From: Viscum album
Taxonomy: Eukaryota > Streptophyta > Magnoliopsida > Santalales > Viscaceae
Direction: 5' to 3'
Length of the DNA stretch: 64,000 nt
Assembly: GCA_963277665.1 (NCBI GenBank)
Contig: OY728128.1
Location: 1,861,748,988-1,861,812,987 of the forward strand
Part shown: piece after piece, positions 53,097 to 63,390 of the stretch
Layout: each line of letters opens with the position of its first letter
How positions within the stretch are numbered: position 1 is the first letter of the stretch
Translations under genes and position numbers: made by a program
Notes under the pieces: generated by a model
Told to the model about the DNA's origin: nothing
The model's database searches: none
What the model saw: the letters and a program-made list of their open reading frames with translations, nothing else

Positions 53097-53775
53097 CCAA
53101 CAACTATCCCTCTTCTTGACACCTCTAAAACCAATAAAGATTAGTCAAAATTATCCCCATTCACTTAAAAACATCCCTAAATTACTAATTGAATCAACAA
53201 TTTTTTTAGAAATCTATCAAAATTACCCCTTTGATTAAAACCAAAAGGAGTTACCCAATACAGACGCTATATCGTTCCTCAACCTCCTTTATCTTGATTT
53301 CATTATCCACCATATCAATCTACTTTTTCCATAATTATATAAAAACTAAAAAAAGTATAATTAATTTACTGATATTTTCTATGATAAGGTTTTTATATAG
53401 ACTTACCCATGAATCTATCCAATAGATAATGAACATATAATTTTTGTGTACGGCAAACTACCACCTCAAAAAATAACGATCGTTCGTTTTTCCATTACCA
53501 CCATTTGTGGTTTGTAATTATGATGGTAATAATATTTTTATATTATATAGTGTATATTAATTAGGTATTTATTCTTATTTTATTAAATTATGACACATAC
53601 CATTATAATTTCCATTTTCTGTATGTATAATAATTTCATTTGGGGATGTGTGGACTACCTCGTCCTCAAAGTGAAGTGATTCATTCAAATATTAAATAGA
53701 ATTTATTAAGGATGATTTGAGTTAAATTATATGATATATAAAAAATATTAATTCTAATTTAATTTTATTATATTC

Positions 53776-53796
53776 ATATATATATATATATATATT
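53776..53796. repeat. (TA)n microsatellite
   Basis: About ten TA units within the family B 3' LTR. The 5' LTR has only scattered ATAT at the matching place, so it expanded after insertion. Confidence 0.85.
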
Positions 53797-54398
53797 TCAT
53801 TTTGATTCATTCATTTAACAAGAAAATAAAACAGAAACAATGTTCAAGGGTATGTACGACCTACCATCTCCATGAACAGTGTATTAAATTTCATTCATTG
53901 ATATTATATAGATTATTATAATACAAATATAATAAATATAAATGATATTTATATCATGGATTAACTTCAAGAAATCATGATATATGTATAAGGATTCCAT
54001 ATTTTACAAATTAAGTCACATGTGATAAACAAAGAGAATATTACTAGAAGCGTAACATTAATATGAAATTGTTAAATATAGGGTAATATGGAGTCATAAT
54101 AATTAGAGATATGGTATTAGATATAAGTAGATAGAAATTTGATATATGAATAATATATAATTCTTTATTATACATGATCTTTGTACAAGTACAAAGAGAG
54201 TCAAGACACAACTTAAGGGAATTTTATCTCATTTTTTAAATCAATGAGAGAACTACCATGTTCAACACTATTTTTTTGTAGTGTGAGGTATATAATTCCA
54301 TTGAATGTATTATATGATTAATTTTCATACCAGAATTTTCAATTCCATTATTTCATTCGAATATGCTTTTAGATCATAGTTTTTTCTTGGTTTATGGG

Positions 54399-57054
54399 TG
54401 TTCCAGGTTTAAATTTGGTGTCTCGGGTGTCCTTGATCCAAAACAATATTCTTGGATGCCATGGTAATTATTTAAAATTGTATTTTGTTAGAGGAATGGT
54501 ATGAGGATTAGGTATCATGGGATTGAATTTGTGAAACCCCTACTTCCACTTTTTATGGGGTTAGTTTGTTGGGGTATTTTATACCCACTAATTAGATGAA
54601 TTTTGGGGCTAAATGTGGGTTCCTTTGGGAATTATTTTCTCATATACAAGGCTTGTATCTATTACTTGAATTCCCCATAGGAACTATTTTAATTTCCAAA
54701 ATATTTCATGTTTTTGGGATGTAGAACATGCCATATGATTTGGACGCACAGTTTTCTAAAACATATAGCCAAACCGTGCAGGGTATCAAACACATTTAAA
54801 ATATTTTTGTAATTCTAATTTTTCCCCACCTAAAATAAACCTAATCAACCCCTTTCACCATAATTTGACCCTAGTAGCCATGTGAGGCCTCCAGTCCCCC
54901 CAATCTCCCATGGAACCCAATTTACTATGGGTTTTTAGTGAGGAAACGTTAAGGTTCTTCAAGGTAAGTGATTTATTCATTTTACATAATGTTTCATCCC
55001 TATTTCTTGAATCAATAAATGTAAAAAAACTAGAGATTCATACAAAGGGTTTAATTTTATATTTATTGGTCAAATATTGTGGATCAGTGTTTGTTTTCTC
55101 TCCCTTATGGTACTACGGTGGTGCGGTTAAAGTTTCAGACAGTGAATTTGGCGTTTTGACACAAAAGGTATGTTATTCAATGTGTATGCATTCATTGATG
55201 AGATAGAATTTTTTGATAGAATTTTTTTTTGCATCTTCATCTTCCATTTTATTTGGTTTGAAAAATATTTTTTTTTGTAGAATCGATTATGTATTATATT
55301 TTAATGATTCATTTTTTCGTGAAATGTTGTGTTTTAATTTGTAACTCTGGTTGTATCATTTGGGGTCATTTTATTACATGTGAAAGTGGTTTATTAAACA
55401 TGGATTATTCTACCAATAGTATTTTTACATATTTTTAGTGTGAATTTGGCATTGAATGTGGGTTTTTGAATGGGTTTTATGTATAGAACCTTGTTATACT
55501 GTTTGGAAGTATTTTATGAAAATTGTATATGGATTACTGAGTTACCAATAGTGTGAAAAAATTATTTATTTTCAATTTTGGTGGGTGTTCTCTTAAAATG
55601 TGTTTTTAAAAGGGAATGTTGTTATTTGTGATGTTAAATGTTTTGAGAATGTTTTATAAATTTTTTAAATGATTTATCCAATTTTTACGAAAGGTGTGAA
55701 ACATGTTTATGGTATGTTATAGATGAGTATGTTGTTCAAATGAATTTGAATGTGAAAGGAGTGTTATGTAACAAGATTTTGATCTATTTGGAATGTATGT
55801 GTTTTCTAAATAGAATTTCAAGGTGTAAATTGTATTTTATGGGATTTGGAAAATGATTGAGCACAAGGGGGGAAACATGAGTATCTAGGTGGGTGAACGT
55901 ATACGAGTATAATAGTGATCCAAAGTGGTTTTTTCCCAATTTCACATAGCATGTTTGATGTTGACAACACTAACTAAGTAATGATAATGATTGGGGACCA
56001 CTAGGTGATGGGTATATTCCCTACTAGTGGATCATGCATGAAAAAAGATATTTGGTATCGTTACATTTCACCAAGATACCAGGTACATGGGGCCCACATC
56101 TAGCTATTACCTAGGGGTGTTCATGTGGCTTGTGCTCACTGACAATATGATATTCACCATCAAAATATAGTGTGTTTTGATCTAAAATTCAGCATCATGT
56201 GAGTTTTATTTAATGTTGGTCATTCTTTTATGTGCCCTCTTGAAGACATGTTTCATATAAAGATTCACCCATTTGAAATTGTTACTAGAATTTTTTTATA
56301 AAACATCCAAGACATTTATCTTTAAATGTTTATCACATGGAATATATTTGGTTGGAATCCTATTGGTCTAAGGCTCACACCCTACTTTCACTATTGGGTG
56401 TAATTAGATTTGGTTATCTTTGTCACGAGTTAGGGCAAAGTCTTTATTAAAGGTGGTTCATGATGTTAGCTCATTCCTTGTTGTAGTGTTGTGGAGAAGG
56501 CTTGGGGTTAATGTCCCCTCACCATGTAGTTGTTTTAGAGTTATACATTCTACTAATTATTTATCTTGATCATATAGATACATGTTTCAATCATTCTATT
56601 TCAATTCATTATTTTTTAAAGGCTGGTTTGGTATAAATTTTCAGATTCATTTTCTTTGTTGTTTTTGGTTGTTTTACATTTCGAAACATAGATTAATCAT
56701 TCCCAAATAGATATTTATGAAAACCAGAAACCTGTTCCAGCTCATGGGGATTCGGAACACCCTTAAGTACATTCCATTAACCAGGTTAGGTTCCTATTTT
56801 GATGGAAATCGGATTTTGTTCAAGATAACATGGTATTAAATGAGGTTTTCTCTTTTTGGGTCATGTCCCTTTGGGAAAGAGCCTAGGTAGACAAGAACTA
56901 GGACTATCAAAAAATGACATTATTATTATGGGTACAGTGCCGGCCCGCACACCTTGTGACATGATTCAAGTATCCAAGGGATTTTGGTTTTAGTATGAGT
57001 TATTTTTTTCTCATGGTTCGTTGATGAATGTGAAATGAAGTAAAAGTTGGGTCA
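54399..57054 (+). mobile_element. 5' LTR of a family-A-like element, plus orientation
   Basis: It is similar to the reverse complement of the LTR at 4786-8300. Matches include the TGTTCC start, a GGTGCGGTTAAAG block at 55,120 (GGTGCGGTTGAGG in the other), the AAAGGTATGTTATTC...CATTGATGA stretch, GGTGTGAAAC near 55,695, and a long block at 55,960-56,110 (CCCTACTAGTGGATC...TTTCACCAAGAT). Its end ...GGGTCA is followed by a PBS. A consensus splice-donor-like CAAGGTAAGTG at 54,958-54,968 follows a GC-richer leader, so the LTR transcript may be spliced. At about 2.66 kb it is shorter than the element 1 LTR. Confidence 0.6.
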
Positions 57055-57055
57055 T

Positions 57056-57068
57056 TGGTCTCAGGAGC
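57056..57068 (+). other. Primer-binding site of the family-A-like element
   Basis: TGGTCTCAGGAGC resembles TGGTATCAGAGCC with a substitution and an extra G, and directly follows the LTR end (CA plus one base). The next 120 bp are the only interior left before element E begins. Confidence 0.5.
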
Positions 57069-58508
57069 TCATAGGGCAATGAAATCGATGTGGATCTGGG
57101 GATATTGCCCTTGAACACCCATTTTGATGTTGAATTGATTGATGTATGGACTCCAACAATATTTCATGACTGGTTCCCCAAGGCCCGTGTTGTGACAACC
57201 CCAAGCCTTCCTTCCATAGGCCAGGGGCTGAAGAATAGCACCAAAGGGCATATTCCGTAAAATGGGGAAGCATTTACTTTAAACTTGTAGAAATACACAG
57301 TCTGAGAACACAACAAGGAGAAACTGTGAAGTAAAATGCTATAGTAAAGAGTGAATAAAGTAAAAAAGGGGTCGGAATACAAGCCCAACAATAAATATAA
57401 AAGTACGACTAAATGTATAGTAAAACTGAATGAAAATGGAAATCATCTACTAGGTTGTCCAATGAATTTCCTACCTGAAGGTAAGGTACAGATTGAATCC
57501 ACTGTTCTCCCTGTCTGCTTGTCTCCTCTATGTCACGTCACACTAAATTTTCCACCTCCAAGATCCATATAGTCCAATCTCCCTTTGCCTCGATCTATGA
57601 CGTACATCGTCTATACAATACCCAACAAGGTGCAGGTTAATCCTGTGCATGGGTTAGTGTAAAGACACTCAGTAGGGAACTGGAGAACCCAAATGTCTCC
57701 AAGAATTACACAAAGAATAACCATAGATTAATACCATGAATTTAAAGTACCACACTAGTAGAGTACCAGCTAGCATAACATTAATCACAATCACAATGTA
57801 AAGATATATCACGCAAGGATTTATTCTAGGGGTATAAACAAGTATAAAACCTAGTAACAACATCGAATCCCATGATTGCTGGTGAAATCCACCACATCCA
57901 TTCATAGTGGGCCTGTCGAATAAAGTTGATGCACTTCCAACTATGCTTGAACTGTTGATGTTCTGCAATCCATCATGTATTGTGGGTCTTCCAGGTCACA
58001 TAGAGCCCCCCAACATGGTATGCTAAGGTACTCATCCTTATTGCTTACCATGGATGCTCCCAACTATGGCATGACACATCACACAAAACCACCCACCCAT
58101 ATTGTGTTATGTGAAGGTACACCACCCCAACACATACCGCGACCATCGAGTCACTCAGATTCGAAAAGTCTGCAGTCGTCAGGTCTTAGCCAGTCGCAGG
58201 GTTCTATATGTAGTGGACTTGGGGGAACCACTGGACAAGCCATCCGTCACATCTAAACAAGCACAAAGTTTTACAAAGAAGTAACTCGATGATCCGCATA
58301 TTCATAAGGGTTCCAACGCAACAGACGTCGCGTCTGTTGGATTCTTGGTCTGTGTGTTATTTGAATTTTTGTGCCGAGGCCCCGGTAGGATTCGGGTGCG
58401 ATCCAACCCGGCTGAACTCCAAGTTTTGATGAAACACTGATGTCCATTCCAAACAGCTAGTGGGGCATCCATCAATGGAGGGCCAACCCGAACAGAGAGG
58501 CCCACAAA

Positions 58509-58885
58509 GGGGTGGCCTGGACCACACGAGGCAGCAACCTATGAGGGTGGGGGTCGGCTAGGGCAGCAGCCCGATCTAAGGGCGGCGGCCCGCTCGGGCA
58601 GCGGCCTAGTCTAAGGGAGGCGACCTAAAATGAGGGTGGAGGTCCATATCAGAGTGTGGAGACCCACTCTGAAGGCAATGAACTGCTCCGAGGGTGGCGG
58701 CCTGGCTTCGTGGGTGGCGGCCGACTTCGAGGGTGGTGACCTCACGTGAGGGTGGCGGTCTGGCTTCGAGGGCAGGGTCTGGATACAAGAGCGGTGGCTA
58801 GGGATGAGGCCAGGGGACCAACTCCATGGGTGTCGTCCTTCACTAAGGGCGACCGCCCTACTTGAGGGTGGCGGCCCGGTTTGAT
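58509..58885. repeat. GC-rich minisatellite, about 19-bp units, in the element E LTR
   Basis: About 18 degenerate units of 18-21 bp follow each other, with a consensus near GGTGGCGGCCTGGCTTCGAG. The clearest are between 58,690 and 58,780. The period is not a multiple of three and frames through it are shadows, so it is not coding. Its transcript would be strongly GC-rich. Confidence 0.8.
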
Positions 58886-59511
58886 CCATCACGAGGTGTG
58901 TAACCCCCTCTGTCTCCCAGTTTCCCGAACTACCCGGAGTCTGTTCAGTTGGCGAGGCGGGGACGCTGCATGGGCACCACTTAGTCATTCCAGAACATGG
59001 AGGAGGCGGGTTCGGCCTCCACCGCAGCTTCAGCCATGGCTTCTATTCGCCGGTGTTATATAATTTTCACCACCTTCCTTCCTACAGCCGACCGATGTGT
59101 TGGATGACTCCTTTATTCGCAGTGGCTGAAGAACCTTTACATTCATCTTGCGGTATACGTCGACATGATCGGTGTCTTCCAAGGTGGCACAAGGATATAA
59201 AAATAGTGGAGGGTTCATGCCAGGTTTATTAGACCATCTCTATCCGTGTTATCTTGTATTATGGAAGATGTTACGATGTTGGATAATCAATTCGATTAAA
59301 TAACAAGATTTACCAACAAGATTCCACATAATAACCTCCCGCAAAGATGAATGAATCGCAGGTCAACCCGTTAGTCCGTGGACCCTTGTTCTTTGGTGTC
59401 ACACGTCGCCTCCTACTGGGGTTAGCCCTATCCTCTAAGGGCCGAATGTTATGGCACACCAATAGTACCATGTTTCTTGGAGAATCTTGTTCAATACCCC
59501 TCCCACAAGCA

Positions 59512-59523
59512 CTATATTTATAG
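59512..59523 (-). promoter_or_regulatory. TATA box of element E LTR
   Basis: The minus strand reads CTATAAATATAG about 490 bp after the LTR start, the best TATA box in the window. It marks the likely U3/R boundary about 30 bp downstream. Confidence 0.65.
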
Positions 59524-60013
59524 TTGAGGGGGAAAGTATGTAACAACGCGAGGAGTTAATGGGGCTCATTAATATGAATCATCCTAATTTCCCCCAACAT
59601 TGATGTTACTTAGATTAGAGGGTCAAGAAATTTATTGGATTGACATGTCACCTGTCCCACCAACCTCTTGTCCATTGAAGAAATAGAATAAAAATAAAAT
59701 AATGATGTTATTTTATTTATTCTATTAAAAGTTCCAAAAACTATCTTTTTTCTCTAGACATACTGCGGTCAAAGTGAAACCACCCTTAAAAGATTCACGA
59801 TGTTGCAAATTCAACAGTGACCTCAGATTTTTAATCTAAGAAACTGTTTATAAGATTATAAACACTGCTCGCATTTTTACTAAATGAACCCAAAAAATGT
59901 TTAGAAAATCATTCTGGGAACACCAGACCTCAAAATCACACGTTGTCAATTTTTACGGGCTCATAATAATTCCATCTAATTAAAAAAATTACATGTAAAA
60001 TCTGGGTCTTACA

Positions 60014-60024
60014 TTCTCCCATCC
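60014..60024 (-). other. Polypurine tract of element E
   Basis: The minus strand reads GGATGGGAGAA directly before TGTAAGACCC. The pol stop lies about 80 bp upstream at 60,102, the usual spacing for gypsy elements. Confidence 0.8.
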
Positions 60025-60101
60025 TTAGGGCTTTTCATCCACAAAAGCCGCACCATAGACTAAGGAAACATATGGTTGAAATGAGTATGAATCTGAGCAT
60101 C

Positions 60102-61260
60102 CTACTCCCATGATCTCTCATGGAGGTTCTCGTGCAACCAGTGCATGCGGACCAGAGGTGTCAACCACCGATGAAGGACCCACTCCAGTCGATCCTCAAT
60201 CTCTACAGAAACCTCCATAAACATAGCCACATCATCTAAGTCCATCTCTTCGTGGTCGATGATGTGATATTGATCGTGCACGTATCTCATCAGTTGGGAT
60301 ATTTTTAAGACGTCGTGCACATTATCCAATTGTGGCAGAAGTTCCAAGCGATATGACACCTCACCTATCTTCCAAAGTATCATAAATGGACCAATAAACC
60401 TCAGTTACTACTTCCTGACTTGGCCAAATCTCTGCAGTCCCCGTCGAGGAGAGACTCAAAAGAAAATAAAGTCCCCCTACTTAAACTACAATGTTATCTA
60501 TCTTCTATCAGCATATGACTTCTATTTGCTTTGTGTAGTCTTCATCTGCTCCTAAATGATCTGCACCTTCTCAATGGTAGCCCGTGCCAACTCTGGACCC
60601 ATAAGCGTTAACTCCCCTTGGTCTTTCTGGCAAAGAGGTGATTGGCAGGTCTGCCCTTATAGGGCCTCGAAAGGTTCTATACTGATGGTGGAGTGATAAC
60701 TATTGTTGTATGTGAAATCACCCAAGGTCATGTGATCCACCAACTACAACCAAAATATAGGATGTATGCATGAATCATATCCTCAATCGTCTGAGTGGTC
60801 CGCTCCATCTAACCATCCATCTGAGGATGAAAGGCGGTGCTCTAACGCAGCCGTGTCTCGAACGCCTCCTATAATCCCTTCCTCAACTGGGATGTAAAAT
60901 GTGTGTCTTGTTCAAAGATGATCTTTGATGTCACCCCATGAAGTCACACGATCTCTTCTATGTAGAGAAGTCTAAAGCCCTCTATTGATCCCTGCACTCA
61001 GATAGGTAGGATATTGGCTAACTTGGTGAGTCTATCAAAGATCACCCATATGGAATCATGTCAACTAGACAAACATGGAAGCCATGTTACATTTTCCATG
61101 GAGATTCCATCCCACTTTCACTTTGTAACTTCTAGTGGCAGAGCTAAGACTTCTGGAACCTGAGGTTCGACCTTCACTTGCTGAGAAGTTAGTCATCATG
61201 AAACAAACTCTACCATTTCTTTCTTCATCCCTAGACACCAATGCTGATGTCAGAGATCCT
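60102..61260 (-). pseudogene. pol (INT): Ty3/gypsy integrase, element E, with stops and frameshifts
   Basis: Reading leftward, the core gives TKLANILPI, LHGVTSKIIFEQDTHFTSQL (second catalytic region; the usual SDRDPRFTS has become EQDTHFTS, keeping D), STAFHPQMDG and MERTTQTIEDMIHAYI (around the catalytic Glu, usually QSERTIQTLEDMLRAC). Then follow QKSYADRR, GDFIFF*VSPRRGLQRFG, RFIGPF (GPY/F module), IGEVSYRLELLPQLDNVHDV and SQLMRYVHDQYHIIDHEE. The frame from 60,383 to the stop at 60,102 is intact. Several TAG/TGA and shifts upstream make it non-functional. The first part of the core (usual MDFVTGLP) is unreadable. Confidence 0.9.
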
Positions 61261-61659
61261 GGCACATCATTCCCACACCAGGATGTACCACTAGAGGGAA
61301 TTTATGGAACTCCCTGAAAAATCCTCTCGTTGTTCCACTAGTACCATGGTACATCATCTGAAGAGGTTGACATGCTCCCCTCCTTCAGAGAATACATCAG
61401 GTGCCTTCCCTAAGGATATATGAGCATGTCGAGCCTCATAGTCAGTGTCCCCAAGCTGTGCCTCCTTGACTCACTGAAGGGGTGGTGTTGTGACTGTCAT
61501 AGACTAGATTTATGCTGCTCCGTCTCTATCTATGTAGGATATATGCAACACATCTAGATGCTCTATTGCCTCACTCAGCAACTGCAGACCATAGCTCCTG
61601 CTGAGTGCATTTTCTACCATGATCCACATCGCAGGAGTATTGACTATAACAACGTCATA

Positions 61660-61900
61660 GTCCTAGAGTAACTGTATCCATCACTGCTATCTCAGGTTTA
61701 GGTCCTTCTGAGAGAAGATATACGTGACACTCTTGTGATCAGATTAGACTGTAGAACATTCACCCATCATGTAATACCTCCATATCTTTATGGAAAGGAC
61801 CAATGCATTTAACTCCAGGTCATGGGTAGTATAGTTTTTCTTCTACTTCATCAGTTTTCATGAACCATAACTGATCATTACTCACCCCTGCATTAGGAAA
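61660..61900 (-). pseudogene. pol (RH): RNase H, element E
   Basis: Minus-strand translation gives DLELNALVLSIKIWRYYMMG, then SDHKSVTYIFSQKDLNLR, matching the conserved HDLELAAVV.ALK.WRHYL.G and TDHKSL.Y.F.QKDLNLRQ segments. The Asp of the SDHKS motif is kept. There is a stop just before it and others in the adjoining RRW region. Confidence 0.85.
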
Positions 61901-62198
61901 AATCCAAGCCCGATCCCTGATTCATCACACTAGACTACATACCCAACGACCTCTTCTGGCAGCTTCAAGATGGCGGCACTTGTTAGTATCTTCCTCATCT
62001 CTTGGAAACTCTTTTCTCATCTCTCCATCAACAGGAAAGGCTTCATCATCATTTTCAAAGCTAACATGGGAGCTGTAACTCTAGAAAATTCATGCACGAA
62101 TCTTTGGTAGTATTTATTCAAACCCCGGAAACTCTGTACAGCCGCCACACATTTGGAAAGCTCTCAAGCTAGCACAACCTTTATCATCAATAGATCCA

Positions 62199-62900
62199 CT
62201 ACAACTCCATCCTTTGAGATAACGTGTCCCAAAAAGTGGAAATTTCATATCCAAACTGGTACTTCAAGAGTTTAACATAAAGTCGGTGCTCCCAGAGTGT
62301 ATGAAGAACCATCTGAAGATGATAGGAATGCCCCTCCTCCGTCGCTGAGTAATGAAATATGTCATTGATGAACACTACCATGAAGAAATAGAGATATGGA
62401 TGAATACTCTAGTTCTTGAGTCTCGTGAACACTTATGAGGAATTGGCCACACTGAAGAGCATAACCAAGAACTCATAATCGCCATACCGACATCTGAAGG
62501 CCATCTTCTACACATCCTCATCTCGTGTCCTGAGATGATGATAGCCTGATCATTGGTCTATCTTCAAAAACTATTGAGATCCCTTCAACTGATTGAAAAT
62601 ATCCTCAATTATGGAGAGTGGATACAGGTTCTTAATGGTCATCTAGTTTCGGCATCGATAGTCCACACAGAGTCTCAAACTCCCATATACCTTCTTGGCG
62701 AACAAAAGAAGAGTTATTGATGGAGAAAAACTGGGTCTTATTAACCCCTTTCCTTTAAAGTACTCAAACTGTGCATGTAACACATGAAGCTATGCACGAG
62801 ACATCTGGTATGATGGTGTAGATATTTGTGCCGTCCTAGGGTACAGGTCCATGGAAAATTCTACCTCTCTATGTGGAGGTAGTCCTAGAACATCATCATG
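62199..62900 (-). pseudogene. pol (RT): Reverse transcriptase, element E
   Basis: The N-terminal part reads GLPPHREVEFSMDLYPRTAQ and STPSYQMS (62,800-62,900), as in typical gypsy RT. Next comes a shifted segment around 62,640-62,770 matching the [12 protein letters not shown] region. RYGDYEFLVMLF follows (usual MPFGLTN). An intact 60-codon frame begins VVFINDIFHYSATEEGHSYH. The catalytic box, normally F(I/V)DD, reads FIND, so one of the two metal-binding Asp residues is lost. It is non-functional. Confidence 0.9.
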
Positions 62901-62979
62901 GAAGGTATCAGCATACTGGTCCACCACTATATGGTAGCTCAGACTCTCTATATCAACTGCTCTGAGTGTAATTCTATCC

Positions 62980-63390
62980 AACTGATGAGAAATTGGATGC
63001 TCCCTCTTCTGGGTAAGTCCTTCATGTGTAAAAAATTTACCCTTCTTGCCGGTGATGGAACACATGGTCTCGTCTGTGTAGACACACCACACTATGTGCC
63101 TCATACAGTCAATCAGAGCATGGACTGTGGAGAACCATTCCATACCCAATATGACATCGTAAGATCCTCGATGTCTCTACTAGGAAATATCAACCGATTC
63201 TCTCACCTCCTAGAGTAATCTCACACTACCGGCACCAATGCATAATCATCGAATCCACTCCCGTAGGAGCCTCTAACCATAAGGATAGAGCGAGTGGCAC
63301 CGCTGGAATCATCAATCCCCGAATGAGGGTTGTGGAAATAAAAGAGTGACTAGAACCTGTGTCTATAAGCAATTAAATTATGGTGTAGTA
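62980..63390 (-). pseudogene. pol (PR): Aspartic protease, element E
   Basis: The active-site stretch DTGSSHSFIS is intact at 63,334-63,363. Downstream, MGMEWFSTVHALIDC (63,110-63,149) matches the LGMDWLSTHHA.IDC segment following the second flap region. A shift separates the two. The open plus-strand frame over 62,898-63,218 is an antisense shadow. Confidence 0.85.

Larger units (their letters stand above)
51703..54398 (+). mobile_element. 3' LTR of family B, interrupted by a later insertion
   Basis: It aligns with 43,756 to about 46,446, including the TATA box at 53,088-53,096. Similarity ends where a family-A-like LTR begins (TGTTCCAGG at 54,399). The rest of this LTR, if the 5' copy really reaches 49,249, should lie beyond the nested elements and outside the window. 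Confidence 0.65.
57191..60013 (-). mobile_element. 3' LTR of Ty3/gypsy element E
   Basis: The right edge is firm: on the minus strand GGATGGGAGAA is followed by TGTAAGACCCAG starting at 60,013, a classic tract plus LTR start. The left edge is placed at TGTGACAACCCC (57,191), which reads ...GGGGTTGTCACA on the minus strand and resembles usual gypsy LTR ends. The other LTR is outside the window, so this edge is inferred. The LTR would be about 2.8 kb, with a TATA box 490 bp from its start and over 2 kb of R/U5 containing a GC-rich minisatellite. It is markedly richer in GC and CG than every other LTR here, suggesting the most recent insertion. Confidence 0.6.

Noticed and set aside
57061..57391. 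Overlapping minus-strand frames of 60-75 codons
   Set aside because: They straddle the inferred outer edge of the element E LTR and are not conserved in type with anything else here.
58606..58988. Minus-strand frames of 60 and 125 codons
   Set aside because: They run through the 19-bp minisatellite. GC-rich repeats lack stops by composition.
61135..61317. Plus-strand open frame of 60 codons
   Set aside because: It is antisense to the element E integrase region.
62898..63218. Plus-strand open frame of 106 codons
   Set aside because: It is antisense to protease/RT of element E, whose minus-strand motifs are clear.
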